From assembly GCA_911728435.2 (NCBI GenBank), contig OU452203.1, forward strand, positions 18,125,651 to 18,189,650: 64,000 nucleotides of DNA. Reading direction: 5' to 3'. Made by a program: the position numbers and the translations under genes. The notes beneath the pieces were generated by a model, which saw nothing but the letters and a program-made list of their open reading frames with translations, had not been told where the DNA came from and ran no database searches. Source of the DNA: Apoderus coryli. Its lineage: Eukaryota > Arthropoda > Insecta > Coleoptera > Attelabidae. Positions 10,179 through 22,087 of the stretch are shown piece after piece; the stretch's first letter is position 1; each line of letters starts with the position of its first letter.

Positions 10179-12864
10179 ATATAATGTAGTTATTATATGT
10201 TTTATTCTGGTGGCTTAATTATTAGACTTTTATTATATTTGAATAAATAAAAAGTTATTTAAAGCTAAATTACATTTGTATATATAAATAATATATCGCC
10301 TTAAGTATCTATTAATGTATAAAATTTAAAACTAATAAAAATACATTAATATAGATAATTTTGCAAATGTTATTGTAAATAAGATATAATTAAAAAATAC
10401 GAACAAATAATACTTGTCATGGTAGTAAAACTATGATAATATTCAGGGTGGGTTAATTTTATCATCTGGTTGTAATAAATATTGATTTTCTAATGGAGTT
10501 TACTATGTAATTTGCATTGTACTTGAGGTTTGAGCTAATTCCCAGGTCACAATAAGTTAAAACGAGTAATTGGAAGAATTCGTTTCAGTTTAAACAGGCG
10601 TCAAAGTTGAATTAGTTATTGAAGGCCCCAGGCTGTTTATAAAAACAGCAGATCATACCAGATCATAACTCGAGGTTTGAGCTAATTTACAGGTCTTTTA
10701 TAAAAAGAAAAGATCATACCTTGAAATGTGAAATCTGACTCAATTGATGGACTGGTGCATCCGCATATTCATAACGTAGAATTTTCAAAATTCGGTTGAG
10801 TCAAGTAAATTTGTATGCAAATTGGCATCCGTTTACGATAGAGTATTGATATAATTCGAGAGTAATCGGTGGCACTTTAATGTGGTGAAGCTTGGTTCTT
10901 ATGCTGTTTGGGGAAGATTCTTGTGGTAGGTGATGTAAGTTCTTAGTACAATTAAACGCTGGCAACTATGTTTATATGAAGGCCGATAGCCGGCCGTCAG
11001 ATGGTTGTATCTCATTGTATATATTGGGTATATGACGTAGTGGCAGTGTTGCGGATTGATGCTGAATTATAGATGAAAACGCTTTGAAGCACGCTTCATC
11101 TGCATAAGAACATGTATGATAAATAGGCTATTGGTGTAACAGAGAATACAAGCACTGGCAAGGATGTCAAGTGCCATGCACAGCGAAGATATATATCAAA
11201 ATAAATAATTACAAGTATAAAAAGGGGGAAATATATGTACATTGTGGATGATGAAAATTGTATACATTTATTTATGGTTTAAATTTTATATGGAGAAAAA
11301 TAATTAGGATGGTTAGTATAATGACATTTCATCAGTACTCAAAAGCAAGCTTTTTGTATTGCTTTTTGTATTATGAATAAGTATGAAACGCGGTTTTAGC
11401 ACTTTCAGTGTTTTCAGCAGATTTCGATTCGGAACATAGCCCTGTTTAATGTCATTGAGAGTTGCTCAATTTCTCATATGTTGCAAAACAATTAATTGAA
11501 ATAAGTAGTAGTAATTGAGGTAAATAATGCACTCAAATCGGTCAATTTTCAATTTATTGAAATGTTTAATTAGTTGTTTTAATCCCAGTTTGGAATCATC
11601 TTTAGTGTCAGAGTTAAGTTACATCATAGTGTTTATATAAGTTTAGAATGATATGAAGTTACAATTAGTGTACAATGGCCGCAGAATAGTTGAATCACAT
11701 TCGACACGTAAAATTTGATAATGCAGTTGGCAGTTGCTTGCCTAAAAATGCTTGCTTTACCTGTCAAATTTGGCATTACTTATTCACAACGTGAAAGAGT
11801 CCCCTTATTTATTAAAGTTTTGGAAATTGTTGTTTGAAAAAGCTTAGTTTTGCATTTTCTATCTACCTGTAAAATTTTGTTCGTGCACGGTCCACGCACA
11901 TTTCCATTTAGCGGCAATGTTTAAAAAAATTTTGAACATTTTAATACTCAACCAATAAAGGAGTCTACGCAATTATTCATCGAATTGAAAAATAGAAAAA
12001 AATGAGGCAATTTATGATTAAGCATAATAAAAATCCTTAAAATAAATAATTAACTTTCCATCAAAGAATAACTACTACGGATATCGGTTTTTGTAGAAAT
12101 TTGTATGAAGGTAGGTAATAATATGTCAGATTTAGTAAAATCAAATCATTTTGCAACACTATATAAACATTGATATACAGGTCTAGGTCAAAATTTTCGT
12201 GTGGATAGAAAATTCAACTTTTTGCCGACATGATAGTTTATGATATAATAAAAGGCGACAGACAATAAAAAACAGGTCGGATCCTTCATTTTTAAGCTTA
12301 ATTCTTGTGAATTTTCAAGTAATATCATTTGTGTTGAAAAATGAAAATAGTACTTCTTTACCTTTCTTGCAGACATCGCCAATTACACGACTCCGCGACA
12401 ATTGCATAATAACACAAAATATAATATTACAAGCGTGTTTGATAATATGAATGAGTGACAAATAATGCCATTACGAATAAGCTAGAGTTGGATTATAATT
12501 TATTGTTAATTACTGTGTTGCTAAATCGAATCGGTAAAGTTCTATTAAGGTACTTAATGTATGTAGTATGTATGTAATTGCATAAGTGGTTAGAACTTGG
12601 CTTTTAGCATTTAAAACTTTGGATACTAAAAGGATAATTATAGACTATAGGTTCTAATTTTTAAGATATACCCTCCCTGAAATTTCTGTTTGGTAAGCTC
12701 TGCGTGCAGACATGATAAGCTTATAAATAGTATGGCACATTCATTTTTTTTTAGAATGAAAACTACATCCTTAAGAACTTACATATTGACTTAATATACT
12801 ATAAATTCAAATTTTAATAAATGTATTAATTTGTTTATTCAAGCCTTCAACGTAATTTTCGAAT
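10179..12864. other. Intergenic, no gene seen
   Basis: AT-rich sequence with no ORF that resembles a protein. A short direct repeat (GAGGTTTGAGCTAATT) occurs at about 10526 and 10672 with related AGATCATACC words between and after. Nothing else is recognisable. Confidence 0.5.
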
Positions 12865-13060
12865 TCATCTTCGATTTGCCAAAGGTCTTTCCTCTAATTT
12901 TATACTATTTGTGCCGTTATTCGCTGTTATACTGGATCGATTGTCCGAATTCAAACCTGTTTCAGCTGTCGAATACGAAGTAGAAAAGTGGCTGCTTCTA
13001 GTTGTTTGTGTCGTAGTTAAATTATGCGCTAGATGTGGTTTACCAATAAACAAGTAATAT
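12865..13060 (-). CDS. Candidate alternative 3'-terminal exon of the Methuselah-like locus
   Basis: An acceptor (tttttacag) opens a 64-codon frame ending in TGA at 12865. It begins in phase 2, so an upstream AG plus its first base A gives Arg, then YYLFIGKPHL. The proven-by-phase last exon of the complete receptor (16243-16330) also begins in phase 2 and reads Arg, then YCWSKK. The rest is Ser/Thr/Asn-rich, like a GPCR cytoplasmic tail. It could be an alternative terminal exon of the gene at 16-20 kb (about 3.4 kb from the preceding donor, with a recent transposon between) or the relic of another paralogue. Only phase, position and the R-Y start support this. Confidence 0.45.
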
Positions 13061-13707
13061 CTGTAAAAAATGTTTTAAAATTAGTCAAACAATGGCAATT
13101 TTTATTTAATGTTAAAATAAAAATGTATATTTCTTTCCTAAGATAATACATTTCCATCGTTCTCAGGTTACTGACGTTTTTGTCATGTTGTGTCAATTTT
13201 TATTTTGATGCAGTTTTAGGACATGTTTGTTTTAGATGAAATGTCTAGACGTAGATATAGATAGTATAGAAATTAAGATGCCAAAATTGGTTGTATTCAT
13301 TGCTCATTATTTATGAGAATGTTTTTTAATACAGAGACCAACTTTGGTGCGTCCATGTGTCCGCTTATTGCTAAGAAAGAAAAATATACTTCCATATTAT
13401 TATATTACATATTTTAAGAACAACATGCTTCGAGTTTTCTTGTTGAAACATTTTTTTAAATTAAAAACATTTTGTTTGTTTGCATTATAGTAGAAGATCT
13501 ACAACACTGAAATACAGTAGGTACCTACAGCAAGTGAAGGAAATAGACCACCATCTCTATAATGGCTTAGATTTGGAAATTCTTGGAATGAGGCTCACAA
13601 ATTACACACATACTAAATAACAATCGGTTATTTAATGTCAAAACATTTTTGGTAAATGTATCTATGTATGTACCTTGATTTACTCTGTTTACTAACTAAC
13701 TTATATA
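13061..13707. other. Non-coding stretch left of the DD41D transposon
   Basis: No convincing ORF. It would be intron if the exon at 12865-13060 is used by the receptor locus. Confidence 0.4.
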
Positions 13708-14048
13708 CAGGGTGGTCCAACGAAAAGTTTGCACCTAGCTTTTCTCTTTTTTTTTGTAGTCGAATGCGAAAATGCTCGGACACGTCGATTTTGCTTTTGA
13801 GGGGGACACATTTTAAACATATTTTTCGATCTGCGCCTTTAACCCCCTAGCGGGGGTGAGTAACAACCCTAAAATTTTAAATGGAAAGAGGGGTCTAATG
13901 ACATATCATTTGAAAGGACACAAAATTGTCTTTCTAATGATACCCTATTTGTCGAATTTTACTAAAACAGTTAATACGAAAACGACTTTAAAGACATTAA
14001 GCCGATAATTTTGGTATTAATGAGAAATACAAATAAGTTTTAATTATT
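13708..14048 (+). repeat. Left terminal inverted repeat of DD41D transposon
   Basis: 341 bp, matching 15456-15795 in reverse complement almost base for base; weaker similarity runs on for about 25 bp further inward. Confidence 0.93.
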
Positions 14049-14277
14049 ACGACTGAAAACAACTACAATCATTTCTAAATTATTTACTTTGAAGAAAAAC
14101 GGGATTTCAAAAACACTATCTTATTTATCAGAACTAAATTCCTCACTAATCGTTTGCGTTTTTTGTTGAAATAAAAACTGCAGATACGTGTAGGAAAAGA
14201 ATTTACACCGTTTATTTTAGTCTTTTCATTGATTTAGTTTGGTTGCTTCTCAAGTTATTTTACTTTTACCGTACAAA

Positions 14278-15351
14278 ATGATTTATTCCATTCTAGAACG
14301 AGTTGAAATTGTTAAACTTTATTTTCAAAATAATAGTAGTGCTAGACTTACGGCTCGCTTATTTAATGAGAGACATCCCGATAAAAATGTGAATGATGTG
14401 TACGTTGGCAAGTTAGTTAAAAAGTTTGTAGATACCGGATCTGTCTGTAATGTAAAACACCAGCCGCAGAAACCGATCAGAAATGAAGCTGTGGAAGTCG
14501 CTGTTTTAGGGCATGTTGAAATGGATCATAGTCAAAGTACCCGTCAACTAGCTGAAGCCTCAGGTGTCTCCCGTTCGTCCATAATACGAATTTTAAAAGC
14601 GTACAAATTTCATCCGTACAAAATCAAATTAGTACAGGAACTAAATGAGGATGATCCTGATAGAAGGCTGCAATTTTGTGAAGCAATGAGCCAGCGTTTA
14701 ATTGAAGATCCGCAATTATTATTTAACATTTGTTTTTCCGACGAATGCACATTTTATTTGAATGGAGCTGTAAATAGGCACAATTGCCGTTACTGGGATG
14801 ACAGTAACCCACATTTATTCCGTGAGGTTCATACCCAGTATCCTCAAAAAATAAACGTCTGGTGTGGCATATTAGGAAATCATATTATAGGACCACTTTT
14901 TATTCCTGGAAATTTAACTGGTGAAGTGTACCTAAACATGCTTGAAGACACAATTGATCCTTTAATAACACAAATAATAGAAGATGACCAAAATCATACT
15001 GCTGATCGGCTTTATTTCCAGCAAGATGGAGCACCTCCGCACTATGTGGCTCCTGTAAGACAGTTCTTAGATGACCGGTTCCCTGGACGGTGGATTGGAA
15101 GGAGGGGCCCAATTGAATGGCCTGCCAGGTCACCGGATTTATCGCCTTTAGACTTTTTTCTTTGGGGGCACTTAAAAAATAAATGTTTTGCCACGAAGCC
15201 CGAGTCCATAGAAGATCTTCGCCAACGCATTACAGAAGAGTGCAGAAACATAACACCTGATATGCTACAAAATGTTAGAAATAGATTTGAACAAAATCTG
15301 TATTATTGTATGGAATCAAATGGGTCACATTTTCAACATTTGTTAATGTAA
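14278..15351 (+). CDS. DD41D mariner-type transposase
   Basis: 357 residues from the ATG at 14278, chosen because the helix-turn-helix region begins at once (MIYSILERVEIVKLYF). The frame is open 39 bases further upstream. The N-terminal half is a paired-type DNA-binding region with a second HTH (QLAEASGVSRSSIIRILKAY). The catalytic triad is Asp155 (CFSDECTF), Asp250 (FQQDGAPPHY) and, by alignment with mariner, Asp292 (SPDLSPLDFFLWG), giving 94 and 41 intervening residues. There are no stops or frameshifts. It catalyses cut-and-paste transposition at TA sites. It sits alone between its own long TIRs, and both ends look intact, so the element may still be active. Confidence 0.92.
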   Translation: MIYSILERVEIVKLYFQNNSSARLTARLFNERHPDKNVNDVYVGKLVKKFVDTGSVCNVKHQPQKPIRNEAVEVAVLGHVEMDHSQSTRQLAEASGVSRSSIIRILKAYKFHPYKIKLVQELNEDDPDRRLQFCEAMSQRLIEDPQLLFNICFSDECTFYLNGAVNRHNCRYWDDSNPHLFREVHTQYPQKINVWCGILGNHIIGPLFIPGNLTGEVYLNMLEDTIDPLITQIIEDDQNHTADRLYFQQDGAPPHYVAPVRQFLDDRFPGRWIGRRGPIEWPARSPDLSPLDFFLWGHLKNKCFATKPESIEDLRQRITEECRNITPDMLQNVRNRFEQNLYYCMESNGSHFQHLLM

Positions 15352-15455
15352 CGTTTTAATAAATCAATTTAACAGCTTGTTTACTTTTTTTACAAAGCAA
15401 TGTTAAAACTAACAAACATTGGAATGTACTAACGATTGCAGGTGTTTTCACTCGC

Positions 15456-15795
15456 AATAATTAAAACTTATTTGTATTTCTCATTAATACCAAAATTATC
15501 GGCTTAATGTCTTTAAAGTCGTTTTCGTATTAACTGTTTTAGTAAAATTCCACAAATAGGGTATCATTAGAAAGACAATTTTGTGTCCTTTCAAATGATA
15601 TGTCATTAGACCCCTCTTTCCATTTAAAATTTTAGGGTTGTTACTCACCCCCGCTAGGGGGTTAAAGGCGCAGATCGAAAAATATGTTTAAAATGTGTCC
15701 CCCTCAAAAGCAAAATCGACGTGTCCGAGCATTTTCGCATTCGACTACAAAAAAAAGAGAAAAGCTAGGTGCAAACTTTTCGTTGGACCACCCTG
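15456..15795 (-). repeat. Right terminal inverted repeat of DD41D transposon
   Basis: Reverse complement of the left TIR; one visible substitution relative to the left copy. Confidence 0.93.
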
Positions 15796-15797
15796 TA

Positions 15798-16242
15798 TAA
15801 GTAATGTAAGCAAAATAAAAAAAATACGTAGAAAAATAAAAGAAGGAGAAAGCGACATCTAGTGTTTAAACAGGCAAAAAACCCAGTGAAACAATATTCA
15901 CAACGACGGTCGGACAGAAGAGCAGACCTTCATTTAATTCATTTGTTAGCACTACATATATAATGATAAACTAAAAATAGTAAGCAAGGTTGCGCAAGTT
16001 TGAGGCAACGTTCAGTCGTCTCAGACCTAGAGTCTACTCTCGAAGTTGCCGTTGTGACTAATTCTTAAGCCTATATGGCCACACACAACTAATTAGCAAC
16101 ATGTTTGAATTTTTTAGTTATTAGTATACAGCCCAAAACCAATTCCACATATAAAATACAAAACAGACAACTTACTGATCACAATACACAACGTATTTCA
16201 AAGCAAAAGACTAGACAAACTAAACATAAGGATAAATTTTGT
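15798..16242. other. 3' flank of the Methuselah-like gene
   Basis: No gene seen. The 3' UTR of the minus-strand receptor must fall here. Confidence 0.5.
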
Positions 16243-19200
16243 TTAAGCTGTATTTGTTGCACCAGAACTACTTGGTACACGAGTAGCGCCTGTGACGACA
16301 CTATCTGTATTTTTTTTCGACCAACAATACCTATAAAAAATATATTAAACTTAACTAAACTATTAGAAACTTTATAGTATTAGTATTTTTCAATTGATCA
16401 TTTTTTTTAGATTCTCCTACAAATCTTACCTCTTCTGTAACAGCCGCCAAATCTTCTTTTTGAAAACAAATATAAAGAATATAAAAACTCCATAGATGGC
16501 ATTACAAAAATCTGTCAAATACCACACGTAATTCGGTATTTTATTGCCCAGCATCCACATAACTGCCCAGGAAATTATTTCCATACTCCAATTCACTCCC
16601 ATGGCAACTAATAACTTCAAATATAAGTTGAACCTAAGGATAACAAAATACGCAATTATTATATTCCGACTAATCAGCAACGATTTTACGTTAAAATGTC
16701 GGTACCATCCAAAGGACAGATTTTCTTTGGTTGGATCGTTATCCTCACATGAATCAAATATGTCGTCACGAAATGTGCGTATATACGACGTCCATAGATG
16801 CTGTAATTAACTTTGACGTGACCGTCATTTACAAACTTCTGGACGGACAAGGGATGTGTTATTTTCTGTTTGACTGTTGGATAATTCACTTCAAAAACGT
16901 ATGAAGAAGTTGGAAACGTCCGATCTGATTTTCGGTTCAATTCATGAGACATATGAATTGACAATGCAGGTGGAAGTAGAAGTTAATTTTAAACATCAAA
17001 AAGAATTGTGAAAATGGGATTTAAAATTCTCGTGATTCAACATCAAACAACTCATGAAATTTGTTATAGATACTGGTACTTTAAATGCAATTAAAAATGT
17101 CCCAAATCTTGGTTGTGATTCTGAAACTAACCGCCAATCAATGTATTGAAACGTCATGTCAAGATATCTACGACGCCTTCTATCTGTTTCCTCCTGCCAA
17201 TAAAGCTGCATTTAGGGGAACAAGTCTTCAGTCTGTTGAAGCTGTGAAAAGAAAAGCGTCATGGGTCATGAAAAGAAGACTTTCGACTCTGTTATGGACA
17301 TTTGCATGGAGCTTCAACTAAATATGTACCACATTTAAAAGAAAATATTTTTAGAATCATCGTTATTGTATTATTATTGATGTAAGTGAACAGGAATGCT
17401 TACTTTTGCTTATCTTTTTCGTAAGAATGTCGTTTGCTGTCATTATGTTTCAACATTGATGTTTCTTCTTTCACTTTTTTGATCTTGTATGCCGTCAAAG
17501 AAAACAGAAGTATATTGATTGCAATGATAATTGCTACCAATCCATAAAAGTATAGTAAAGTTGGTATTCCATCTGAAATTACATGAAATATAGTGTTAAT
17601 TGTTTCAAAAAATTGTCTTAACGTCTTTACCTTCGAGGAAACATTTTGATACTCCAACCCCAGGATAGTAAGCTGCATTTGGATTCCCATACTCATTTAT
17701 TAAAATCACTATCAGTATATCCAAGAATGACATTCCCCAAGCATATCCACAGTAGATTAGCAGTCTTCGACGTTCTGAAGCTTTTTGGCTGCCGATAAAT
17801 CCTCGACTACCACTGAAACAAGAAAATTTGAAGATATGTTATAGGAAGACACTCCTATGGACGTATGAAAAGTTATTTTATTAATATTGTTACCTAAATG
17901 TGAACCAAATATCAATGCAAATGACATTCATCCAAAAAAATGATACCATAAAGAAGAATACTGTTGAAAAACCTGTAAGAAAAACTCAAAGATTGAGTTA
18001 TAAGTGATATTTTCATCTACTCGTAGCGTCATACGTACCTATGGCTTTACAGGTGACTATATCGAATTCTGGATTGGATAATTGAACTGTAGTTAAGAGT
18101 ACGTAAGCCATAAATAAATTGAATACGTAAAACATCAACGCTTTTTGATGTAAATTTCTGTCTGGTAAGGCGGCATAAACCAAAAATGTTGCTAAGAGGA
18201 ATGGCATTGAGATTATCATCCCTGGAACAAAATAAGTTTGACGTTAATACGTTCCCATCTACGTTTAGTACCTAATACTATCTATAGCTCTTAGGAAATC
18301 ATCTTATACTTAGTTATTCTATGATTATTTCATTAATGTAAGAACAAATATCCATTTTGTATCTATTTCCAGGTTTTTGTTTCGAGGTATTAAAACTTCA
18401 ATTATTTTTCACATCCTTTTCGTTACAAAATTTTTGAGTGCTCAAGATTCCTATTTCCTCAGCGTGTTTTGGTTTTAGTGAGCGTCTCACTCAACTAATT
18501 TCAAATAGGATTAAAGAAGAAAAGGGTGACATTAGCCAGAATGATTGTTAGTTTGCCCATGTACATGTAAATATAACGCTTGTGTTCCCGAATATCCCAA
18601 GTTCTAATTTCGCCAATAAGGAGGTGTATAAGAGCTTGTATTGAAATTATAAACAACACGCTCTAAATTGTGTTTTAAAGAGAGCACCGTTGAGAAAAAT
18701 GTTACCATGTACTGGAAATGTTATGGCAACAGGTTTTCGGGAATATTTCTTTTAGTCGACTTTCTTCAGAAAGGTAAAAACAATTCATTCTGAATACTGC
18801 TGTAACCTTCTGAATCAGTTGGATGCAAAAATACGTGAAAAGAGCTGGTCTGCCGCTCAAAAATCAATCAAGATAATGTAACTGGTTAGAAAATACACAC
18901 AACCATAGCAAAAACCACCGAATTAAAATAAGAATTATCCATTCCCCCTACTCGCCAAATTATGAGCCCATAAAAGCAGTACGTACATTCGTCTGACGAA
19001 GCTTAAAAACGTCTTATAAAGACACATCATGGTGTCGTTCTGCTCATCCACAGAACATTCTACAAATTAGAGGAAATACCTATACAGGTTTTGGATTATC
19101 TTTTAACTAAATTTTACCATAAACTTCTTATCAGATAACATCCATGTTTAGTCGTATTTTCATTCAAATGTGTTTTCAAAATTCTAAATTTAATTAGAGT

Positions 19201-19799
19201 TTTGGTTGTCTACAAATCTGAATAAAAAACATACCGATAACATTAAACTCTCTGCCAGCCACTCTCATACTATAATCATTCATAGTCTTATTTTCCAGCA
19301 CTTTTTTATAGCACAAATAAGCTTTAGCAACATCTTCATCCAAACAATACTCATCGTTTGTGTAAAACATTTTAAAAGCCGGCATCCATAACGATCCATT
19401 TTCCTGGATGTAAAATAGATCTGCATCATTTCCTCTACTATTCAATTGAAAAATTGAACAATTCACTAAACCAATAACGAACTTGTTTGGTGGCGAAATT
19501 TCACGCAAAAACACAGTTTTGTTTTGATACAGTTGTACAGAAAACAACTCAGTGGTATTGTTGCTATTAATTCTTGTACATATTTTACCCGGATTTAAAC
19601 TATAACCGAATTTACAACACTTTCTAATACACTTGCTTGGTTTTTCACAATCTGTACAAACTTGGGTTCGATTACTTTGATAACTACTTTTATTATCTAC
19701 TGATATCTCACAAAAGTCCTCTACAACTGTGGAGAAAACAATATTATTTCTAAGTAATAAAAAAGTTATAAGAATAAAGAAATTATTCCAACTTCGCAT
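16243..19799 (-). CDS. Methuselah-like secretin-family GPCR (complete; ectodomain cassette A)
   Basis: Seven exons on the minus strand: 19799-19235, 18221-18039, 17972-17894, 17812-17631, 17572-17404, 16633-16430, 16330-16243 (1,470 nt, 489 residues). Exon 1 holds a signal peptide, then the Methuselah cysteine pattern with CIRKCC, several N-x-S/T sites and NDEYCLDEDV, ending ..NVIG before TM1. TM1 (MIISMPFLLATFLVY) and TM2 are in exon 2, TM3 in exon 3, TM4 in exon 4, TM5 in exon 5, TM6 (LYLKLLVAMGVNWSMEI) and TM7 in exon 6. Exon 7 is a short Ser/Thr tail. Exon 6 reaches a stop if unspliced (..LLQKR*), but AG|gtaaga and a matching acceptor at 16330 support the last intron. Members act in stress response and ageing in flies; the ligand here is unknown. 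The 7TM part seems to be shared by five more ectodomain exons upstream. Confidence 0.88.
16634..17403 (-). other. Intron with unrecognised open stretches
   Basis: This 770-bp intron between the TM5 and TM6 exons holds two open minus-strand stretches (near 16686-16964 and 16996-17211). They match no family I know and would break the receptor frame. They may be eroded TE sequence. Confidence 0.4.
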
Positions 19800-20528
19800 G
19801 GTTAATTTAAAAAGAAAAGAATTCTACAAGTTGCTCCGTTTGCTTGTATATCTACGAAGCGACAACTTGTTTATTATAGGATCATTAGTGGAATAAAAAT
19901 ATTACGCTTTTGTCATCTTTTAATAATAATATTAATAAAAGAATGCAATTATGGATCAGAAAAGAAAACAAATAAAAAAGTTGACAAACGATTCTCGTCG
20001 ATTATTAACGACTATCCCAGTTGGGGGTGAGTAAATTAAAATGATGGTGTTTTAATTGACAAATGATTATGTTGTGTGAGGGTATATTATTAGTTTGCAG
20101 AACAGGGCACCCTTGAATTTTTTAAATTTATTTATTGAAATGTGTTTTATATGAATAGGTAGGTGAAGAGACTGAAAAATTATCTTTTAATTTATTTTCA
20201 CTTAACAAATTATCAGCTTCTATCTAGAATGTTATTTTATCGCGAAAGTGTAAAAACAAACACAACATATTGATAAATATTTCGTAAATATTTTGTCACA
20301 TCAATATCCTATCGGGTGGGAAACGAATGCAGCATTTATAAGTTCATTACCTTGTATCTTTAATTTTCTATACAGGGTATTAATTGGTGAAGTATTGACA
20401 ATTTCTAAATGACCTTGGTTTACTTTTGCAGATTTCCAATTTTCTTTTGATAAAGTCAACCAGAACATATTGTGGCTTCCTTAGATATGTTTAGGTATAT
20501 TTAATTCATATTTATCTTTAAGAAAACA
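19800..20528. other. Spacer upstream of cassette A
   Basis: AT-rich. It presumably contains the cassette A promoter; a TATAATAA word lies on the minus strand near 19875. Nothing else is recognised. Confidence 0.4.
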
Positions 20529-21112
20529 AAAAGTTTATCATAATGGTCAGTTTTCGACGGTCTCAGATTCTATTATTGTTTGCCACAGGGTTCAATTCTG
20601 GGGCCTCTATTATTTTTAATTTATACCTCATAAATTTTGAGTTCGTAGCATACAAGCCTTTGCAGATGATACGTAGGTTTATTACTCTATTAAAACAAAT
20701 TATTGTTTGAAGCCTGCCAGAGAGTCAATGCTGACCTTGATATTCTATACAGACGGTCCCATGTTGGACGTTTTTGATGGAAACCCAGAATTTTTGTGGA
20801 ATTGAACTGTAGTTAAGACTACGTAAGTCATAAATAAATTGAATTCGTAAAACATCAACGCTTTTTGATATAAATTTCTGTCTGGGAACGCGGAGTAAAC
20901 CAAAAATGTTGCTAAGAGGAATGGCAGTGAGATTATCATCCCTGGAACAAAATAAGTTTGCCGTGAATACGTTCCCATCTACGTTTAATAGCTAATAAAG
21001 TTTATCGTAATGGTCAGTTTTCGACGGTCTCCGATTCTATTATTGTGTGCCACGGGGTTCAATTCTGGGGCCTCTGTTATTTTTGATTTTATTACCTCAT
21101 AAATTTTGACAA
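20529..21112. pseudogene. Copied receptor exon 2 between two copies of a LINE reverse-transcriptase fragment
   Basis: Bases 20799-20997 repeat, on the minus strand, most of receptor exon 2 plus part of the upstream intron (source 18079-18275), at roughly nine bases in ten. The copy lacks the 3' part of the exon and its donor. On both sides (20529-20640 and 20998-21110) are direct copies of a plus-strand RT fragment containing PQGSILGPLLFLIY. The exon copy cannot code for a working TM segment in a transcript, because its end runs into unrelated sequence. See findings. Confidence 0.75.
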
Positions 21113-21531
21113 ATGATTGTGCTAACTTCGCGTTTTTAGTTGTCGAATAAATATCTATATTTGTTCAAATTGGTGAAATTGGGTGCAAACATGGGCGTAG
21201 GAGTTTGGGTAAATATTGCACCGAGGAAGAGGTAAAGAGACAGATTTTTGGGTGATTTTTTTTCATTTGACTGGATATAAACAATTCGTTGATTTTAGCC
21301 ATAGGCCATAGCAACGTCTGCATATTAAGACCCTTAAAATGTGTAGAAATGGTTTACATAATCGCCTTATTGAACTTTTCTTCTATTCTGACAAAAAGAT
21401 GTTTTAAATTTGAAAAAGCACCGTAACGAACCAATGTTTATGAATAATATTGTAAGGAAAATAATAATCCATAATTTTACCATTTTTGAAAAATAAGTCT
21501 TCGATGTCAAAATACTTAGAATATAACTAAC
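21113..21531. other. Spacer downstream of cassette B
   Basis: No ORF recognised. It would be intron if cassette B is spliced to the shared 7TM exons. Confidence 0.4.
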
Positions 21532-22087
21532 CCATAGCATATAATAACCCATTCGGTTGTACATCCTCTCTGACACAAGCTACAGCAACCAAACTATGTT
21601 CAACATTCTCAACACAGAAATTTTGATAATCAAATTCCATCCCGCTCCAATTCAACACACCACTTTCCTTTAACTCCAAATTAGACTCCAACTTCACACT
21701 ATACACATCTTCGTCAGTACAAAATGTTGGTCGATTCGGCACCCAAATTATATGAAAAACACTTAGAGTATCAATTGGAATCACTTCACTTAAATCTGAT
21801 AATGATGGATCATACGTTTCTACACACGAAGTTGATGTTGTATTCAACGTTTCTGTATTATTACAACACCTCCTCAGGCAGTTAGTCACTTGGCAGATAC
21901 AACCACGTATTGTATTTTCTTCATAGAAATAGTCATTTTGGGTGTATGTGATATTGTTTTTAGTGATATTTGTGCCTGATTTAATCCCGTCGCTGATATC
22001 AATATTAATATCACACTGAATAGTACTAGATGTAGTTTTTTGTGATAATAAGAGTATCACAAGAACTACAACAAATTTGCAGATCAT
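21532..22087 (-). CDS. Methuselah-like ectodomain exon, cassette B
   Basis: ATG at 22087, a signal peptide (MICKFVVVLVILLL), then a Methuselah-type ectodomain of about 185 residues. It has NCLRRCC in place of IRKCC, FCTDEDVYS, and a closing YQNFCVEN...VAVACVRE pair, with several N-glycosylation sites. It ends ..YAMG with donor G|gttagt in phase 1, the same phase and the same Gly as cassette A. No TM helix is encoded, so alone it would be a secreted stub. Joined to the shared exons at 18221 onward, the total is 486 residues in frame. Between it and those exons lies only a broken exon 2 copy (20799-20997) and cassette A. Confidence 0.75.

Larger units (their letters stand above)
13708..15795 (+). 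mobile_element. Complete long-TIR Tc1/mariner-superfamily transposon (DD41D, rosa-like)
   Basis: The 2,088-bp element starts CAGGGTGGTCC and ends with its reverse complement, flanked by TA on both sides (13706-13707 and 15796-15797). The inverted repeats are about 340 bp and differ, as far as I can see, by one substitution and one base in a T-run, so the copy is recent. It carries one uninterrupted transposase. The D-to-D spacing of 41 and the long TIRs fit the rosa-type DD41D group; that assignment is by motif only. Confidence 0.9.

Noticed and set aside
16428..16680. Reading the receptor TM6-TM7 exon as the last exon, ending ..LLQKR and TAA
   Set aside because: A strong donor (AG|gtaaga) overlaps the stop, and a phase-matched acceptor with a short tail exon follows at 16330. 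The unspliced end stays possible as a minor form.
16686..17211. Two minus-strand ORFs inside the receptor intron
   Set aside because: No family resemblance, no matching splice phases, and including them breaks the TM5-TM6 frame.
20745..20978. ORF with TM1-TM2-like sequence as a separate receptor gene
   Set aside because: It is a truncated copy of exon 2 with its intron flank, ending in unrelated sequence without a donor.
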